Shown: piece by piece, positions 19,143 through 31,629 of the stretch | Layout: each line of letters opens with the position of its first letter | How positions within the stretch are numbered: the first letter of the stretch is position 1 | NCBI GenBank assembly: GCA_903853895.1 | Contig: CAINUX010000146.1 | Span: 1 to 64,000, forward strand | DNA: 64,000 nt | Source: an uncultured beta proteobacterium | GTDB taxonomy: Bacteria > Pseudomonadota > Gammaproteobacteria > Burkholderiales > Burkholderiaceae_C | Direction of reading: 5' to 3' | Translations under genes and position numbers: made by a program | The notes under the pieces: model-generated | Seen by the model: only the letters and a program-made list of their open reading frames with translations | Databases searched by the model: none | Told to the model about the DNA's origin: nothing

Positions 19143-20055
19143 AGAGCGCATGTGCCAGCCCCTCGCGCTCAATCGCCTCACCCAGAAAATCCAGAAACCG
19201 CCGCACCGCCGGCAGCAGGCCGCGGCGCGATGGAAACACCGCGTGGAAGATGCCGGGCTTGGGTGCCCAGCCCGGCAGCGCGATCACCAGCCGTCCGTCG
19301 CGCAACTCGTCGCTGCACATGTAGTCGGGCAGGATGCAGATGCCGGTGCCCGCCAGCACGGCCAATTTCAGTGTCATCATGTCATCGGCCACATAGCGCG
19401 GCTGGTGCTGGAAGGCGTGGCTGGCGCCGTCTGGGCCTGCCAGCTGCCAGATCACCGAGTCGCCGATGGTGGACATGCTGACGGTGTCGAGCCGGCCCAG
19501 ATCCGCCAGGGTAGCCGGGCGACCTTGCCGTGCCAACTGGGCCGGGCTTGCCACCAGCAGGGTGCGGCTGATGCCAAAGTTCTTGACGACCAGGCTGCCG
19601 CTGTCGTCCAGTGTTGGGCGCACCCGCAGGGCTACGTCAAAGCCTTCCTCCACCAGATCCACGACGCGGTTGCTGACCCGCATGTCGATACGCACCTGCG
19701 GGTAGCGCGCCAGAAAGTGCGGCAGGATCGGCCCCAGCGTGGTTTGCGCCAGCGTGACCGGGCAGGCCACCCGGATGGTGCCGCGCGGCTCGGATTGGGC
19801 CTGGGCCACCGCGTCCTGCGCGGCCTGCGCGTCCTCTCGCATAGCCACACAGTGGCGGTGGTACTGCTCGCCCACGGCGGTCAGCGACAGCTTGCGCGTG
19901 GTGCGCTGCAGCAGGCGCACGCCCAGACGCGCCTCCAGCTCGGCCACCCGGCGTGACAGGCGCGATTTGGGCAGACCCAGCGCCCGCCCGGCGGCGGCAA
20001 AACTACCCCGATCCACCACCTCCGCAAAGTACACCAGGTCGTTTAAATCCTGCAT
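19141..20055 (-). CDS. LysR-family transcriptional regulator
   Basis: A 304-residue LysR regulator: N-terminal winged helix (DLVYFAEVVDRGSFAAAGRALGLPKSRLSRRVAELEARLGVRLLQRTTRKLSLT, described by ends DLVYFAEVV and TTRKLSLT) and a C-terminal effector-binding fold. It belongs to the large CrgA/AaeR-like group. It is divergent from the azoreductase and dioxygenase genes with a perfect inverted repeat between them, so it most likely controls that pair and itself. The effector is probably a quinone-like or aromatic compound, which is inference from the targets. Confidence 0.9.
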   Translation of the reverse strand: MQDLNDLVYFAEVVDRGSFAAAGRALGLPKSRLSRRVAELEARLGVRLLQRTTRKLSLTAVGEQYHRHCVAMREDAQAAQDAVAQAQSEPRGTIRVACPVTLAQTTLGPILPHFLARYPQVRIDMRVSNRVVDLVEEGFDVALRVRPTLDDSGSLVVKNFGISRTLLVASPAQLARQGRPATLADLGRLDTVSMSTIGDSVIWQLAGPDGASHAFQHQPRYVADDMMTLKLAVLAGTGICILPDYMCSDELRDGRLVIALPGWAPKPGIFHAVFPSRRGLLPAVRRFLDFLGEAIEREGLAHAL

Positions 20056-20066
20056 TCAAGTGCTCC

Positions 20067-20088
20067 ATTGTCCTATCAGTAGGACAAT
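20067..20088. promoter_or_regulatory. Probable LysR operator between divergent genes
   Basis: ATTGTCCTA and TAGGACAAT are perfect 9-base complements around TCAG, 12 bases upstream of the LysR start and 93 bases before azoR. Such dyads in the LysR/target gap are typical LysR binding sites. Confidence 0.65.
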
Positions 20089-20180
20089 CTAACGCATTTT
20101 TGCCAACTTATCAATGAATCGTTTCATCCGCATACTTCATCCATGGCTGCAATCCGCAGCTTCACTTCAAGGACACCACC

Positions 20181-20831
20181 ATGAAACTGCTTCACATCGA
20201 TTCCAGCATCCTCGCCGCCAACTCCGTTTCCCGCCAACTGACGGCCCAGATCGTCGCCAAGTGGCAGGTCAGCCACCCCGGTACCACGGTGGACTACCTG
20301 GACCTGGCCACCAGCGCCCCCAGCCACCTGTCGGCCGATTCCCTCGGTTTTCGCATGCCACCCGGCGCGGCCGAACTGAGCGAGGTGCAAAAGAGCGAAA
20401 ACGCCATCTCCGAGGCGCTGGTCAGGCAGTTCCTGGCGGCTGACGTGATCGTGGTCGGCGCGCCGCTGTACAACTTTTCTATCCCCAGCCAGCTCAAGGC
20501 CTGGATTGACCGCGTGGCGCAAGTAGGCCGTACGTTCAAGTACACCGAGAAAGGCCCGCAGGGCCTGGCTGGCGGCAAAACTGTGATCGTGGCGTCGACC
20601 CGCGGTGGTGTCTATTCCACCAGCGAAGGTGGCCGCGCCATGGAGCACCAGGAGAGCTATCTGCAGACCGTGTTCGGCTTCTTCGGCATCACCGACGTGC
20701 GCTTTGTGCGCGCCGAAGGCCTGGCCATGGGAGACGCTGCCAAGACACAGGCGCTGGCATCGGCCGAACTGGCAATCCGTGCGGTGGCGCTGACCGCTGC
20801 CAATGAAGCCAGCGCCGTGCAAGCGGCTTGA
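20181..20831 (+). CDS. azoR: FMN-dependent NADH-azoreductase
   Basis: Cytosolic flavodoxin-fold quinone/azo reductase of 216 residues. It begins [21 protein letters not shown], the FMN-phosphate loop of AzoR, and has [33 protein letters not shown] (read in two pieces: [19 protein letters not shown] and [11 protein letters not shown]) around the flavin. AGGA precedes the ATG. It is divergent from a LysR regulator and followed by a dioxygenase, a pair often induced by quinones or catechols. Confidence 0.93.
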   Translation: MKLLHIDSSILAANSVSRQLTAQIVAKWQVSHPGTTVDYLDLATSAPSHLSADSLGFRMPPGAAELSEVQKSENAISEALVRQFLAADVIVVGAPLYNFSIPSQLKAWIDRVAQVGRTFKYTEKGPQGLAGGKTVIVASTRGGVYSTSEGGRAMEHQESYLQTVFGFFGITDVRFVRAEGLAMGDAAKTQALASAELAIRAVALTAANEASAVQAA

Positions 20832-20844
20832 ACCGCCAGCAATC

Positions 20845-21642
20845 ATGACATCGCCCACCCAAGCCCCTGTCCTCTTCATCTCGCACGGTGCGCCCACCTT
20901 CGCCATTGAACCCGGTGTGTTGGGGCCGCAATTGCGGGCCCTGGGTCAAAAACTGTCGGGCTTCAAGGCGGTGCTGGTGGTATCGCCGCACTGGCAAACC
21001 CGGGATGTGCAGGTCATGACCACGCAGCAGCCCGAGACAGTGCACGACTTTGGCGGTTTTCCCTCCGCGCTGTACGACCTGCAATACCCGGCACCGGGCG
21101 AGCCAGCACTTGCCCGCGAAACGGTCCGGCTGCTGACGGCGGCCGGTTTCACCACGAACTTCGATGAGCGCCGCGGTCTGGACCATGGCGCCTGGGTGCC
21201 GCTTTACCACATGCTGCCCGACGCCCAGGTACCCGTCTTCCAAGTCTCGATGCCCGCATCACTGACCACGGCGCAAGCCGTGGAGTTGGGTCGGGCGCTG
21301 GCGCCGTTGCGGGCACAAGGGGTGATGATCGTCGGCTCTGGCAGCATGACGCACAACCTGTACGAATTCCGCCAGGGCACCACGCGACCGGAACCCTACG
21401 CGCAGGAGTTTGCGGCTTGGGTGCGCACGGCGGTCGTGGCCAACGCGCGCACGCCACTGATCAACTACCGGGTCGAGGCTCCGCATGCCGTGCGCGCGCA
21501 TCCGACCGAAGAACATTTTCTGCCCTTGCTGGTGGCACTGGGCGCGCAGCAGGAGGGTGACGTGCTGCAGGTGCTCGATGGTGGTGGCGTCAGCCACGGG
21601 ATGCTTTCCATGGAGTCTTACGTGTGGGGAATGCCCCAGTGA
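20845..21642 (+). CDS. Class III extradiol ring-cleavage dioxygenase (DODA type)
   Basis: A 265-residue non-haem metal enzyme related to 4,5-DOPA dioxygenase (E. coli YgiD). Metal-binding histidines sit in LFISHGAPTFA near the N-terminus and in SPHWQTRD; the catalytic-region stretch LDHGAWVPL and GSGSMTHNL are also present. The ATG at 20845 is chosen because homologues start at this point and the earlier ATG (20803) lies inside azoR. It follows azoR by 13 bases and is probably in one message with it. Its substrate is probably a catechol; not determined by sequence. Confidence 0.87.
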   Translation: MTSPTQAPVLFISHGAPTFAIEPGVLGPQLRALGQKLSGFKAVLVVSPHWQTRDVQVMTTQQPETVHDFGGFPSALYDLQYPAPGEPALARETVRLLTAAGFTTNFDERRGLDHGAWVPLYHMLPDAQVPVFQVSMPASLTTAQAVELGRALAPLRAQGVMIVGSGSMTHNLYEFRQGTTRPEPYAQEFAAWVRTAVVANARTPLINYRVEAPHAVRAHPTEEHFLPLLVALGAQQEGDVLQVLDGGGVSHGMLSMESYVWGMPQ

Positions 21643-21655
21643 ATCTGCACGACGC

Positions 21656-21982
21656 TCAACGTGCTTTTCGTTTGCGTGCGTCCGACGGGATGTCGGACTT
21701 CAAACGTGGCTCAGCCAAGTAGACCTTTAACTCCTTGTCAGAGCGGCGAATGTGGAGCGACAGCCAGCCGCGCAGCACGGAAGACATCAAGGCCTCTTCG
21801 CGCTGAAGGTGGCCCAGCGTGTAGGCGACGACCTTTTTCAAGACGTCGTCAATGACCTCTACGCCTCGTCCCTCGGAAGTCGCCGTGTTCAGCGCGTTGA
21901 CAAGTGCGATCAGTTGGCGGTGGTCAGCGTCAAAGGGACCACCATCAATTACCAGACCGTCTGCCCATTCAAAATATGCCAT
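21656..21982 (-). CDS. Hemerythrin-like protein with an internal deletion
   Basis: A 108-residue protein that starts like bacteriohemerythrin (YFEWADGLVIDGGPFDADHRQL, given as YFEW and DADHRQLIALVN) and keeps the helix B pattern HLQREEALM. It then jumps directly to RGWLSLHIRRSDKEL, which matches the last helix (W-L-x-x-H-I-x-x-x-D). The expected segment with the GYP and HxxxH ligands is missing, so about 30 residues and two iron ligands are gone. The frame is open, hence an in-frame deletion. GGAG lies seven bases before the ATG. It follows a decayed MCP gene. It is unlikely to hold a normal di-iron site. Confidence 0.7.
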   Translation of the reverse strand: MAYFEWADGLVIDGGPFDADHRQLIALVNALNTATSEGRGVEVIDDVLKKVVAYTLGHLQREEALMSSVLRGWLSLHIRRSDKELKVYLAEPRLKSDIPSDARKRKAR

Positions 21983-22002
21983 GGTCGTACGCTCCGTTTT
22001 GG

Positions 22003-22980
22003 TTAGCGCACGGACAAAGCACGCAGGCCAGAGGCCGGGGCTTGGCCACCCAATTTGAAGAAGCTGACCACCTCCAGCAGCCCCTTGGCCTGGTGCTCCA
22101 GTGATTGCGCTGCGGCTGCGGCTTGCGCGACCAATTTGCAACCTGCGCCCACACTTGTCACGGACGCGCCAATCAGCGCTTTGATCTCCTTGGCTGCCTC
22201 AGCGGACCGACCGGCCAAACTGCGCACCTCACTGGCCACAACGGCAAAGCCACGGCCCTGCTCCCCAGCGCGCGCAGCCTCGACCGCTGCGTTGAGTGCC
22301 AAGATATTGGTCTGGAATGCAATGCCATCAATCACCCCAAGGATGTCGGCGATCTTTGCTGACGAGGTGTTGATGGCCTCCATGGTGTGGACCACCTCGG
22401 AGACTATTGCGCCACCCTTGGCGGCCACCTGCACGCGGACTCCGCCAGTTTGTGTGCATGGTGGCCGCTCCACCGCGCACTTCCGTAACGATGCGCACCA
22501 GACTGTCGTTCATGTCGCCGAGTGCTTGCAACAACATGCCGGTTTCGTCCTTTCGGTTGACCGCAATGCGACTGCTCAGGTCACCTCCCGCTACCGTGCG
22601 GGCAATCTGAACTGCTTCACTCATGGGTTCAGCAATGGATCGTGTAATTCCGTACGCGAGGCCCATGCCAAGCAGCAAGCCCAACACTGCCAGACTCACC
22701 ATCAGCATGCGTGCCGAATCAATGTTGCGCTGTACTTCCGCGTTGCGTCGGTCGCCAGCACCAATTCCATGGTGCGTCTGCCATTTGCCCGTGTGGTGGC
22801 GTTGATGGTGCTGGCTGCCTCGGACTTGACCCAGTCTTATTCAATGATGCGCGTATTGACGTCCCCAACCTGCGTGAAGCGCGTCACACCCAGGGCTGCC
22901 ATGCCCAGCATCATCACAATGAGCAGCCCGAAACCTGCGGTCAAACGGGTACCAATCTTCAGATCCATCCATCTCGTCAT
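22003..22980 (-). pseudogene. Decayed methyl-accepting chemotaxis protein gene
   Basis: Begins well, with AGGGAGA before ATG at 22980 and an MCP N-terminus (DLKIGTRLTAGFGLLIVMML), but an in-frame TAA follows RIIE at 22837. The frame goes on past the stop (DWVKSEAAS, TINATTRANG), then shifts to the frame holding the second membrane segment and HAMP linker (22328-22708), then again to the signalling tip (22003-22473, [20 protein letters not shown]). The periplasmic domain is about 100 residues short, and both signalling helices lack about 45 residues each. Several deletions, one stop and frameshifts make a working receptor impossible. It is the third gene of the hybrid-kinase operon. Confidence 0.85.
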
Positions 22981-23020
22981 AGTAGTTTCTCCCTTTGTTA
23001 CAGACGCAGCGGCGGCCGTT

Positions 23021-24007
23021 CTAGTCCGCCTCGCGCTCACCCCACTCTTGCTTGATCGACAAAACCTCAGGCAGGATGCGCACGAAGTGATCAAGCAGGC
23101 GTGGTTCAAAGTGAGACCCTGAACCCGCCAGCATTGTTTCCATAACGCGGGCCATCGGCCAGGCCACTTTGTAGGGCCGCTGAGTCGTTAGCGCGTCAAA
23201 CACATCCGCAATGGCGACGATGCGCGCCATGTCCGGAATATCTTCTCCGCTCAGACCCAGCGGATAGCCACTGCCATCCCACTTTTCATGGTGACAGTGT
23301 GCGATGGTCGCAGCCATCCGCAACAGGGGTGCCGCGCTCTTGGACAAAATCTTATAGCCCACACTGGCATGGGTTTGCATCACGGCCCACTCCTCGGCAT
23401 CCAGCTTGGCAGGTTTGTGCAGAATCGCGTCGGGTATGGCCAGCTTGCCTATGTCGTGCATGGGTGCAGCCAGTTCTAGCTGAAAGCATTCGTCCTGCCC
23501 CCAGCCAGATGCAGCGGCCAGTGCGCGACTGTAGGCTGCCATGCGCCAAATGTGGGTGCCGGTATCGGTATCCTTGAACTCGCTGGCTTCACCTAGCATG
23601 TAGATGGCATCGCTATAGCTCTGGGCGAGCTGTTTGGTGCTGACCAGGGAGAGGTGCGTGCGCACCCTAGCCAGCACCACCGCAGGTGAGACGGGTTTGA
23701 TCAGGTAGTCCACGGCGCCAACTTCGAATCCGGCAGTTTCGTTGCCGGCATCGGCCAGACTTGTCACAAAGATTACGGGAATGCTCTCCGTCTGTGGGTT
23801 TGCCTTGAGTTCGCGGCAAGTGGTGTAGCCATCCATTTCCGGCATCTGGATGTCCAGCAACACCAGGGATGGTTGGTGTTTGGCTGCGGCCGTCAGCGCT
23901 TCAAACCCATTGCGTGCAAACACCAAGGCATAGTGGGGCGACAAAATCTGCCGCAGCAGGGCCAGATTGGCGGGCTCGTCGTCAACGATCAAGATGGGTC
24001 CTGTCAC
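23021..24007 (-). CDS. Response regulator with HD-GYP phosphodiesterase domain
   Basis: A 328-residue RpfG-like regulator: receiver domain (ILIVDDEPANLALL, phospho-acceptor Asp in LVLLDIQMPEMDG) followed by an HD-GYP domain expected to hydrolyse c-di-GMP. Active-site marks are present: HIWRMAAYS, MHDIGKLAIPD, HCHHEKWDGSGYP. The GTG at 24007 has GGAGGGA before it and places the start four bases after the hybrid kinase stop; the frame is open further upstream inside that gene. It is very probably the partner of that kinase through its HPt domain. Confidence 0.92.
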   Translation of the reverse strand: MTGPILIVDDEPANLALLRQILSPHYALVFARNGFEALTAAAKHQPSLVLLDIQMPEMDGYTTCRELKANPQTESIPVIFVTSLADAGNETAGFEVGAVDYLIKPVSPAVVLARVRTHLSLVSTKQLAQSYSDAIYMLGEASEFKDTDTGTHIWRMAAYSRALAAASGWGQDECFQLELAAPMHDIGKLAIPDAILHKPAKLDAEEWAVMQTHASVGYKILSKSAAPLLRMAATIAHCHHEKWDGSGYPLGLSGEDIPDMARIVAIADVFDALTTQRPYKVAWPMARVMETMLAGSGSHFEPRLLDHFVRILPEVLSIKQEWGEREAD

Positions 24008-24011
24008 GGCA

Positions 24012-28112
<4,101 letters not shown>

Positions 28113-28250
28113 GGGTGTTTTCGACAAAACCAGGTTTATTGGCGAAACATACTAAGTCGCCTATCGTCTGACCACAACACCAAAAGCCAAGAAACCGTCA
28201 AATCTCCTAATCCCTGGCCACCCTGACCGCGGGTTTAATACCCCTGAAAG

Positions 28251-28796
28251 CTAGCTGCGCGTCGCCCACGCTTGCCCCAAAGCAAACACGGAGTTCGAGG
28301 CGCCGTGGCTTGGCTTGTCTTGCTTGGGCTTCTGAAACACACCCTTCTGCACGGGCCTGCGTTCCTGCACCTCGAAGCCCTTGGCCTTTTGTTCGACGGC
28401 AAGGCTTTTCAGGGTGACGGTCTTCAGGTACGTCAGCACGGTGGATTGCAGCGCATTCCACAAATCCTGCGTCATTTCCTGGGCGCTGACGGAGGTCTCA
28501 CGCGCTGAACCGGTGTCGCTAGTCGTGCGCTCATAGGCCCCGTCTTCAATCGCCCCAACGATGTCGGCGACTGAAATGGTTTCGGCCGCGCGTGCTAGTG
28601 TGTAGCCGCCACCGGGGCCGCGGGTGCTTTCCACCAGGCCGTGCTGGCGCAGGCGGGCAAACATCTGCTCCAGGTAAGACATGGAAATGCGGTGGCGCTG
28701 GGCCAGATCGGCCAAGGGCACGGGGGTGGAGGTCTGGCGCAGGGCCAGGTCAATCATGGCGGTGATGGCAAAACGTCCGCGGGTACTCAATCGCAT
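28251..28796 (-). CDS. Rrf2/IscR-like regulator without cluster cysteines
   Basis: A 181-residue Rrf2-family DNA-binding protein very like IscR in its winged helix (MRLSTRGRFAITAMIDLAL, ISMSYLEQMFARLRQHGLV, GPGGGYTLAR). The loop that carries three cysteines in IscR is here AYERTTSDTGSARETSVSAQ and holds none, so no Fe-S cluster of the usual kind can form. The C-terminal tail is longer than usual and basic. AAGGAG stands eight bases before ATG 28796. No isc genes are nearby; it is divergent from nhaR. Confidence 0.85.
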   Translation of the reverse strand: MRLSTRGRFAITAMIDLALRQTSTPVPLADLAQRHRISMSYLEQMFARLRQHGLVESTRGPGGGYTLARAAETISVADIVGAIEDGAYERTTSDTGSARETSVSAQEMTQDLWNALQSTVLTYLKTVTLKSLAVEQKAKGFEVQERRPVQKGVFQKPKQDKPSHGASNSVFALGQAWATRS

Positions 28797-28886
28797 GGGA
28801 TCACTCCTTCCAGCACGAAGGTGGCTGGTGAATCGTAAATGTATGCCCGACAATGCTTCGTGTAAATTCGAATTTGCAACAATTTA

Positions 28887-28905
28887 ACTTCGATTAATGC
28901 GAAGT
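28887..28905. promoter_or_regulatory. Dyad upstream of nhaR, possible LysR-type site
   Basis: ACTTCG-ATTAATG-CGAAGT is a 6-base inverted repeat and contains a T-N11-A LysR core. It ends 11 bases before the preferred nhaR start, so an NhaR bound here would repress its own gene. Confidence 0.45.
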
Positions 28906-28916
28906 AAAGGATGACC

Positions 28917-29810
28917 ATGAATTTCAAACACCTGCACTACTTCTGGGTCACAGCCAAAGCTGGCGGTGTTATGCGCGCAGGTGAGCAGTTACACACCACA
29001 CCGCAAACCCTGTCTGGCCAGATCAAGCTGCTGGAAGAGTGGTTGGGTCGCAAACTGTTTCGCAAGAGCGGTCGGCGGCTCGAACTCACCGAAGACGGCC
29101 ACCTCGCCATGGGCTACGCGGACCAGATTTTCACCTTGGGTACTGAAATGGAAACCGCACTGCGCCAGGCCCATGGTGGCCAACGCCTGCTGGACTTCAA
29201 GGTGGGTGTAGCCGACTCTGTGACCAAGTCCATTGCCTACCGTCTGCTGGAACCCGCACTGACGGTGGCGGAACCGGTGCGCCTGGTGTGCCACGAGGGC
29301 AAGTTCCCCGATCTGCTGGCCCAGCTGGCGCTGAACCGGTTGGACCTGGTGATTGCCGATGAGCCCATGTCCAAGCGCCTGAACGTTAAGGCCTTCAACC
29401 ATCCGCTGGGGCGCACCGCCATGAGCTTCTTTTGCGCACCCGAACTCAAGCGCCAACTCAAAGGCGGCTTTCCCCAATGCCTGAACGACTTCCCGTTGCT
29501 GATCCCGGGCGCCCAGGCCTCGGTACGCCAGCAGTTGGAAGGCTGGCTGACGCGCCACCAGATCCACCCCCGCATCATTGGCGAGTTTGACGACGCCGCC
29601 TTGATGAGCGCCTTTGGCCGCGAGGGGCGTGGTGCCTTCATGGCACCCAGCGTGATGGAGCACGACACCGTGGCGCAGTTTGGCGTGGAGGTGATTGGCC
29701 AAACTGACGAACTGGTGGACGAGTTTTACGCGGTGTCGGTGGAGCGGCGCATCACCCACCCCTGTGTGGTGGCGATTACCAGCGCAGCCCGTGGGCAGCT
29801 GTTTGGGTGA
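28917..29810 (+). CDS. nhaR: LysR-family activator, NhaR type
   Basis: A 297-residue regulator with the NhaR-specific N-terminus MNFKHLHYFWVTAKAGGVMRAGEQL and QTLSGQIKLLEEWLG, which differs clearly from ordinary LysR proteins. In E. coli NhaR responds to sodium and activates nhaA. No antiporter is next to it here. ATG 28917 is preferred over 28911 because AAAGGA is properly spaced only for the second. Divergent from the Rrf2 gene; a dyad overlaps the leader. Confidence 0.85.
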   Translation: MNFKHLHYFWVTAKAGGVMRAGEQLHTTPQTLSGQIKLLEEWLGRKLFRKSGRRLELTEDGHLAMGYADQIFTLGTEMETALRQAHGGQRLLDFKVGVADSVTKSIAYRLLEPALTVAEPVRLVCHEGKFPDLLAQLALNRLDLVIADEPMSKRLNVKAFNHPLGRTAMSFFCAPELKRQLKGGFPQCLNDFPLLIPGAQASVRQQLEGWLTRHQIHPRIIGEFDDAALMSAFGREGRGAFMAPSVMEHDTVAQFGVEVIGQTDELVDEFYAVSVERRITHPCVVAITSAARGQLFG

Positions 29811-29822
29811 ACGCGAAGCGCG

Positions 29823-30491
29823 TTAGAGCCCACAACCCCGTAGCAATAGCGACACCACATGCTCGGTCGCGCGGGAATGCTCTTTGGCGGTGAGTGATGG
29901 ACGCCCTAACACTGCGGACACCTGCACATCAAAGTCAGCATAGGTTTGCGTGGCGGCCCAGATCGTAAAAAACAGGTGCGTGGCGTCCACCGGCGCCATG
30001 CGCCCGGCATCTATCCAGCCATGGATGACGGCGGCCTTCTCCACCACCAGTGGGCGCAGCTCCGTCGTCAGAATGGTTTTGACGATGGGCGCGCCGTGCA
30101 GCATCTCATTAGCGAAGACCTTGGAGCCGTCCGGTCGTTGCGCCGACAACGCCATCTTGACACGGATGTACTGCTCCAGCGCGGCGCGTGGATCGGCATC
30201 GGCTGTAATGCCCTGTGCGGGTGCCAACCAGTCGCTCAGGATGCGTGCCAGCACCGCGCGGTACAGCACCTCTTTGCTGCCAAAGTAGTAGTGCAGGTTG
30301 GCCTTGGGCAGGCCACTGGCCGTTGCGATGGCCGCCATGGTGGCGCCGCCAAAACCGGCCCGGGCAAAGACCTTTTCGGCCGCGGCCAGAATGCGGATTT
30401 CATTGGCCTGGCGAATCTGGCCTTTGACCGCGTCGTCTTCTGGTGCGGGCGCCGGGGCGCTGGGGCGTGGGGTCTTGATGGGTTTCTTCAT
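29823..30491 (-). CDS. TetR-family regulator, RutR-like
   Basis: A 222-residue TetR protein. The helix-turn-helix lies at about residues 32-78 (ILAAAEKVFARAGFGGATM, GLPKANLHYYFGSKEVLYR), and the C-terminal part (FANEMLHGAPIVKTIL, HLFFTIWAATQTYADF) resembles RutR, the uracil-sensing repressor of pyrimidine breakdown. The N-terminal 25 residues are Pro/Ala-rich. It sits after the ABC importer genes, separated by a terminator. A RutR-like operator precedes that importer operon at 34267, and pyrimidine catabolic genes open the window. Regulation of pyrimidine use is a sound inference. Confidence 0.85.
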   Translation of the reverse strand: MKKPIKTPRPSAPAPAPEDDAVKGQIRQANEIRILAAAEKVFARAGFGGATMAAIATASGLPKANLHYYFGSKEVLYRAVLARILSDWLAPAQGITADADPRAALEQYIRVKMALSAQRPDGSKVFANEMLHGAPIVKTILTTELRPLVVEKAAVIHGWIDAGRMAPVDATHLFFTIWAATQTYADFDVQVSAVLGRPSLTAKEHSRATEHVVSLLLRGCGL

Positions 30492-30497
30492 GTGGGC

Positions 30498-30533
30498 AAA
30501 AAAGGGGTCGCATCACTGTGGACACGACCCCTT
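30498..30533 (-). terminator. Rho-independent terminator after the ABC importer operon
   Basis: On the minus strand AAGGGGTCG pairs with CGACCCCTT (9 bp, 14-base loop) and is followed by six T. It lies 34 bases after the binding-protein stop and ends just before the RutR-like start codon, separating the two units. Confidence 0.8.
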
Positions 30534-30566
30534 GCAGTCATGGTGAATGCAATCAGACGGGGCAGT

Positions 30567-31571
30567 TTACTTGGCTGCGGCTTCCCAAACCACATGCGAC
30601 ATAGCCGCAGCGCCCGGGTCTTTCTTGATCACCGGCGAGCTGCCACCGGCCAGCAGTACCTTGACGGTGCGCTCGTAGGCAGCCTTGTCCAGGTAACCGA
30701 TCTTGGGCGTGCCGGCATTGGTGATCAGCTTGGCCACGTTTTCCATCTGGCGCTTTTGCACCTTCAAAGTTGCGCTGCCGGAAGCGTCGGCGGCGACCAC
30801 CACCTTGGCAGCAGCCTCAGGATCCTTGACTGCGTCATTCCAGCCCTTGAAGCTGGCCTTCAGGAACTTGGCCATGCGGGCCACGAAGGCCGGGTCCTTC
30901 AGCTTGGCTTCCATCACATACAGGCCGTCTTCCAGCGTGGCCACGCCTTCTTTTTCATAGAAGAAGGTGACCAGATCGCTTTCTTTGACGCCCGCATCCA
31001 CCACCTGCCAGTACTCGTTGTAGATCATGGTGGAGATACAGGCGGCCTGGTTCTGCAACAGCGGGTCGACATTGAAACCCTGCTTGAGGATCTTGATGTC
31101 GGTGTCGGGCTTATTGCCCAGCTTGGCCATCCAGTTCAGGAAGGGGTATTCATTGCCGCCGTACCAGACGCCCAGGGTCTTGCCCTTGAGGTCTTTGGGG
31201 GTGGTCACGCCACTGGATTTCTTGCAGGTCAGCATCAGGCCGGACTGGTTGAACACCTGTGCAATGTTGACCAGGGGTACACCGGCTTCACGCGAGGCCA
31301 GGGCCGAAGGCATCCAGTCCACGATGACGTCGGCGCCGTTACCGGCAATCACCTGCGCGGGGCCAATGTCAGGACCACCGGGTTTGATGGTTACATCCAG
31401 ACCCTCGGCCTTGTAGTAACCCTTGGCCTGCGCCACGTAGTAGCCGGCAAACTGGGCCTGCGGCAGCCACTTGAGCTGGATGGTCACCTTGTCGGCGGCA
31501 TGCGCGGTCATGCCGCACACCGCCAATACCGCGGCCATCAGGCCTTTGCTCACCAGAGAAGAACGATTCAT
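30567..31571 (-). CDS. ABC importer substrate-binding protein, NMT1/THI5-like
   Basis: Periplasmic binding protein of 334 residues with a signal peptide cleaved near AHA (residue 25). The mature start VTIQLKWLPQAQFAGYYVAQAKGYYKAEGLDV is the NMT1/THI5 hallmark (pieces: LKWLPQAQFAGYYVA, GYYKAEGLDV). The family binds pyrimidines such as hydroxymethylpyrimidine precursors, and also taurine-like or riboflavin-related compounds. AAGGAG precedes ATG 31571. It is the last gene of an operon with ATPase and two permeases. The RutR-like site and regulator suggest a pyrimidine ligand. Confidence 0.9.
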   Translation of the reverse strand: MNRSSLVSKGLMAAVLAVCGMTAHAADKVTIQLKWLPQAQFAGYYVAQAKGYYKAEGLDVTIKPGGPDIGPAQVIAGNGADVIVDWMPSALASREAGVPLVNIAQVFNQSGLMLTCKKSSGVTTPKDLKGKTLGVWYGGNEYPFLNWMAKLGNKPDTDIKILKQGFNVDPLLQNQAACISTMIYNEYWQVVDAGVKESDLVTFFYEKEGVATLEDGLYVMEAKLKDPAFVARMAKFLKASFKGWNDAVKDPEAAAKVVVAADASGSATLKVQKRQMENVAKLITNAGTPKIGYLDKAAYERTVKVLLAGGSSPVIKKDPGAAAMSHVVWEAAAK

Positions 31572-31629
31572 GGAACACTCCTTGGGTTGTGGATGGAAAC
31601 AAAACAACGGGACCTACGCACAGAGCGCA

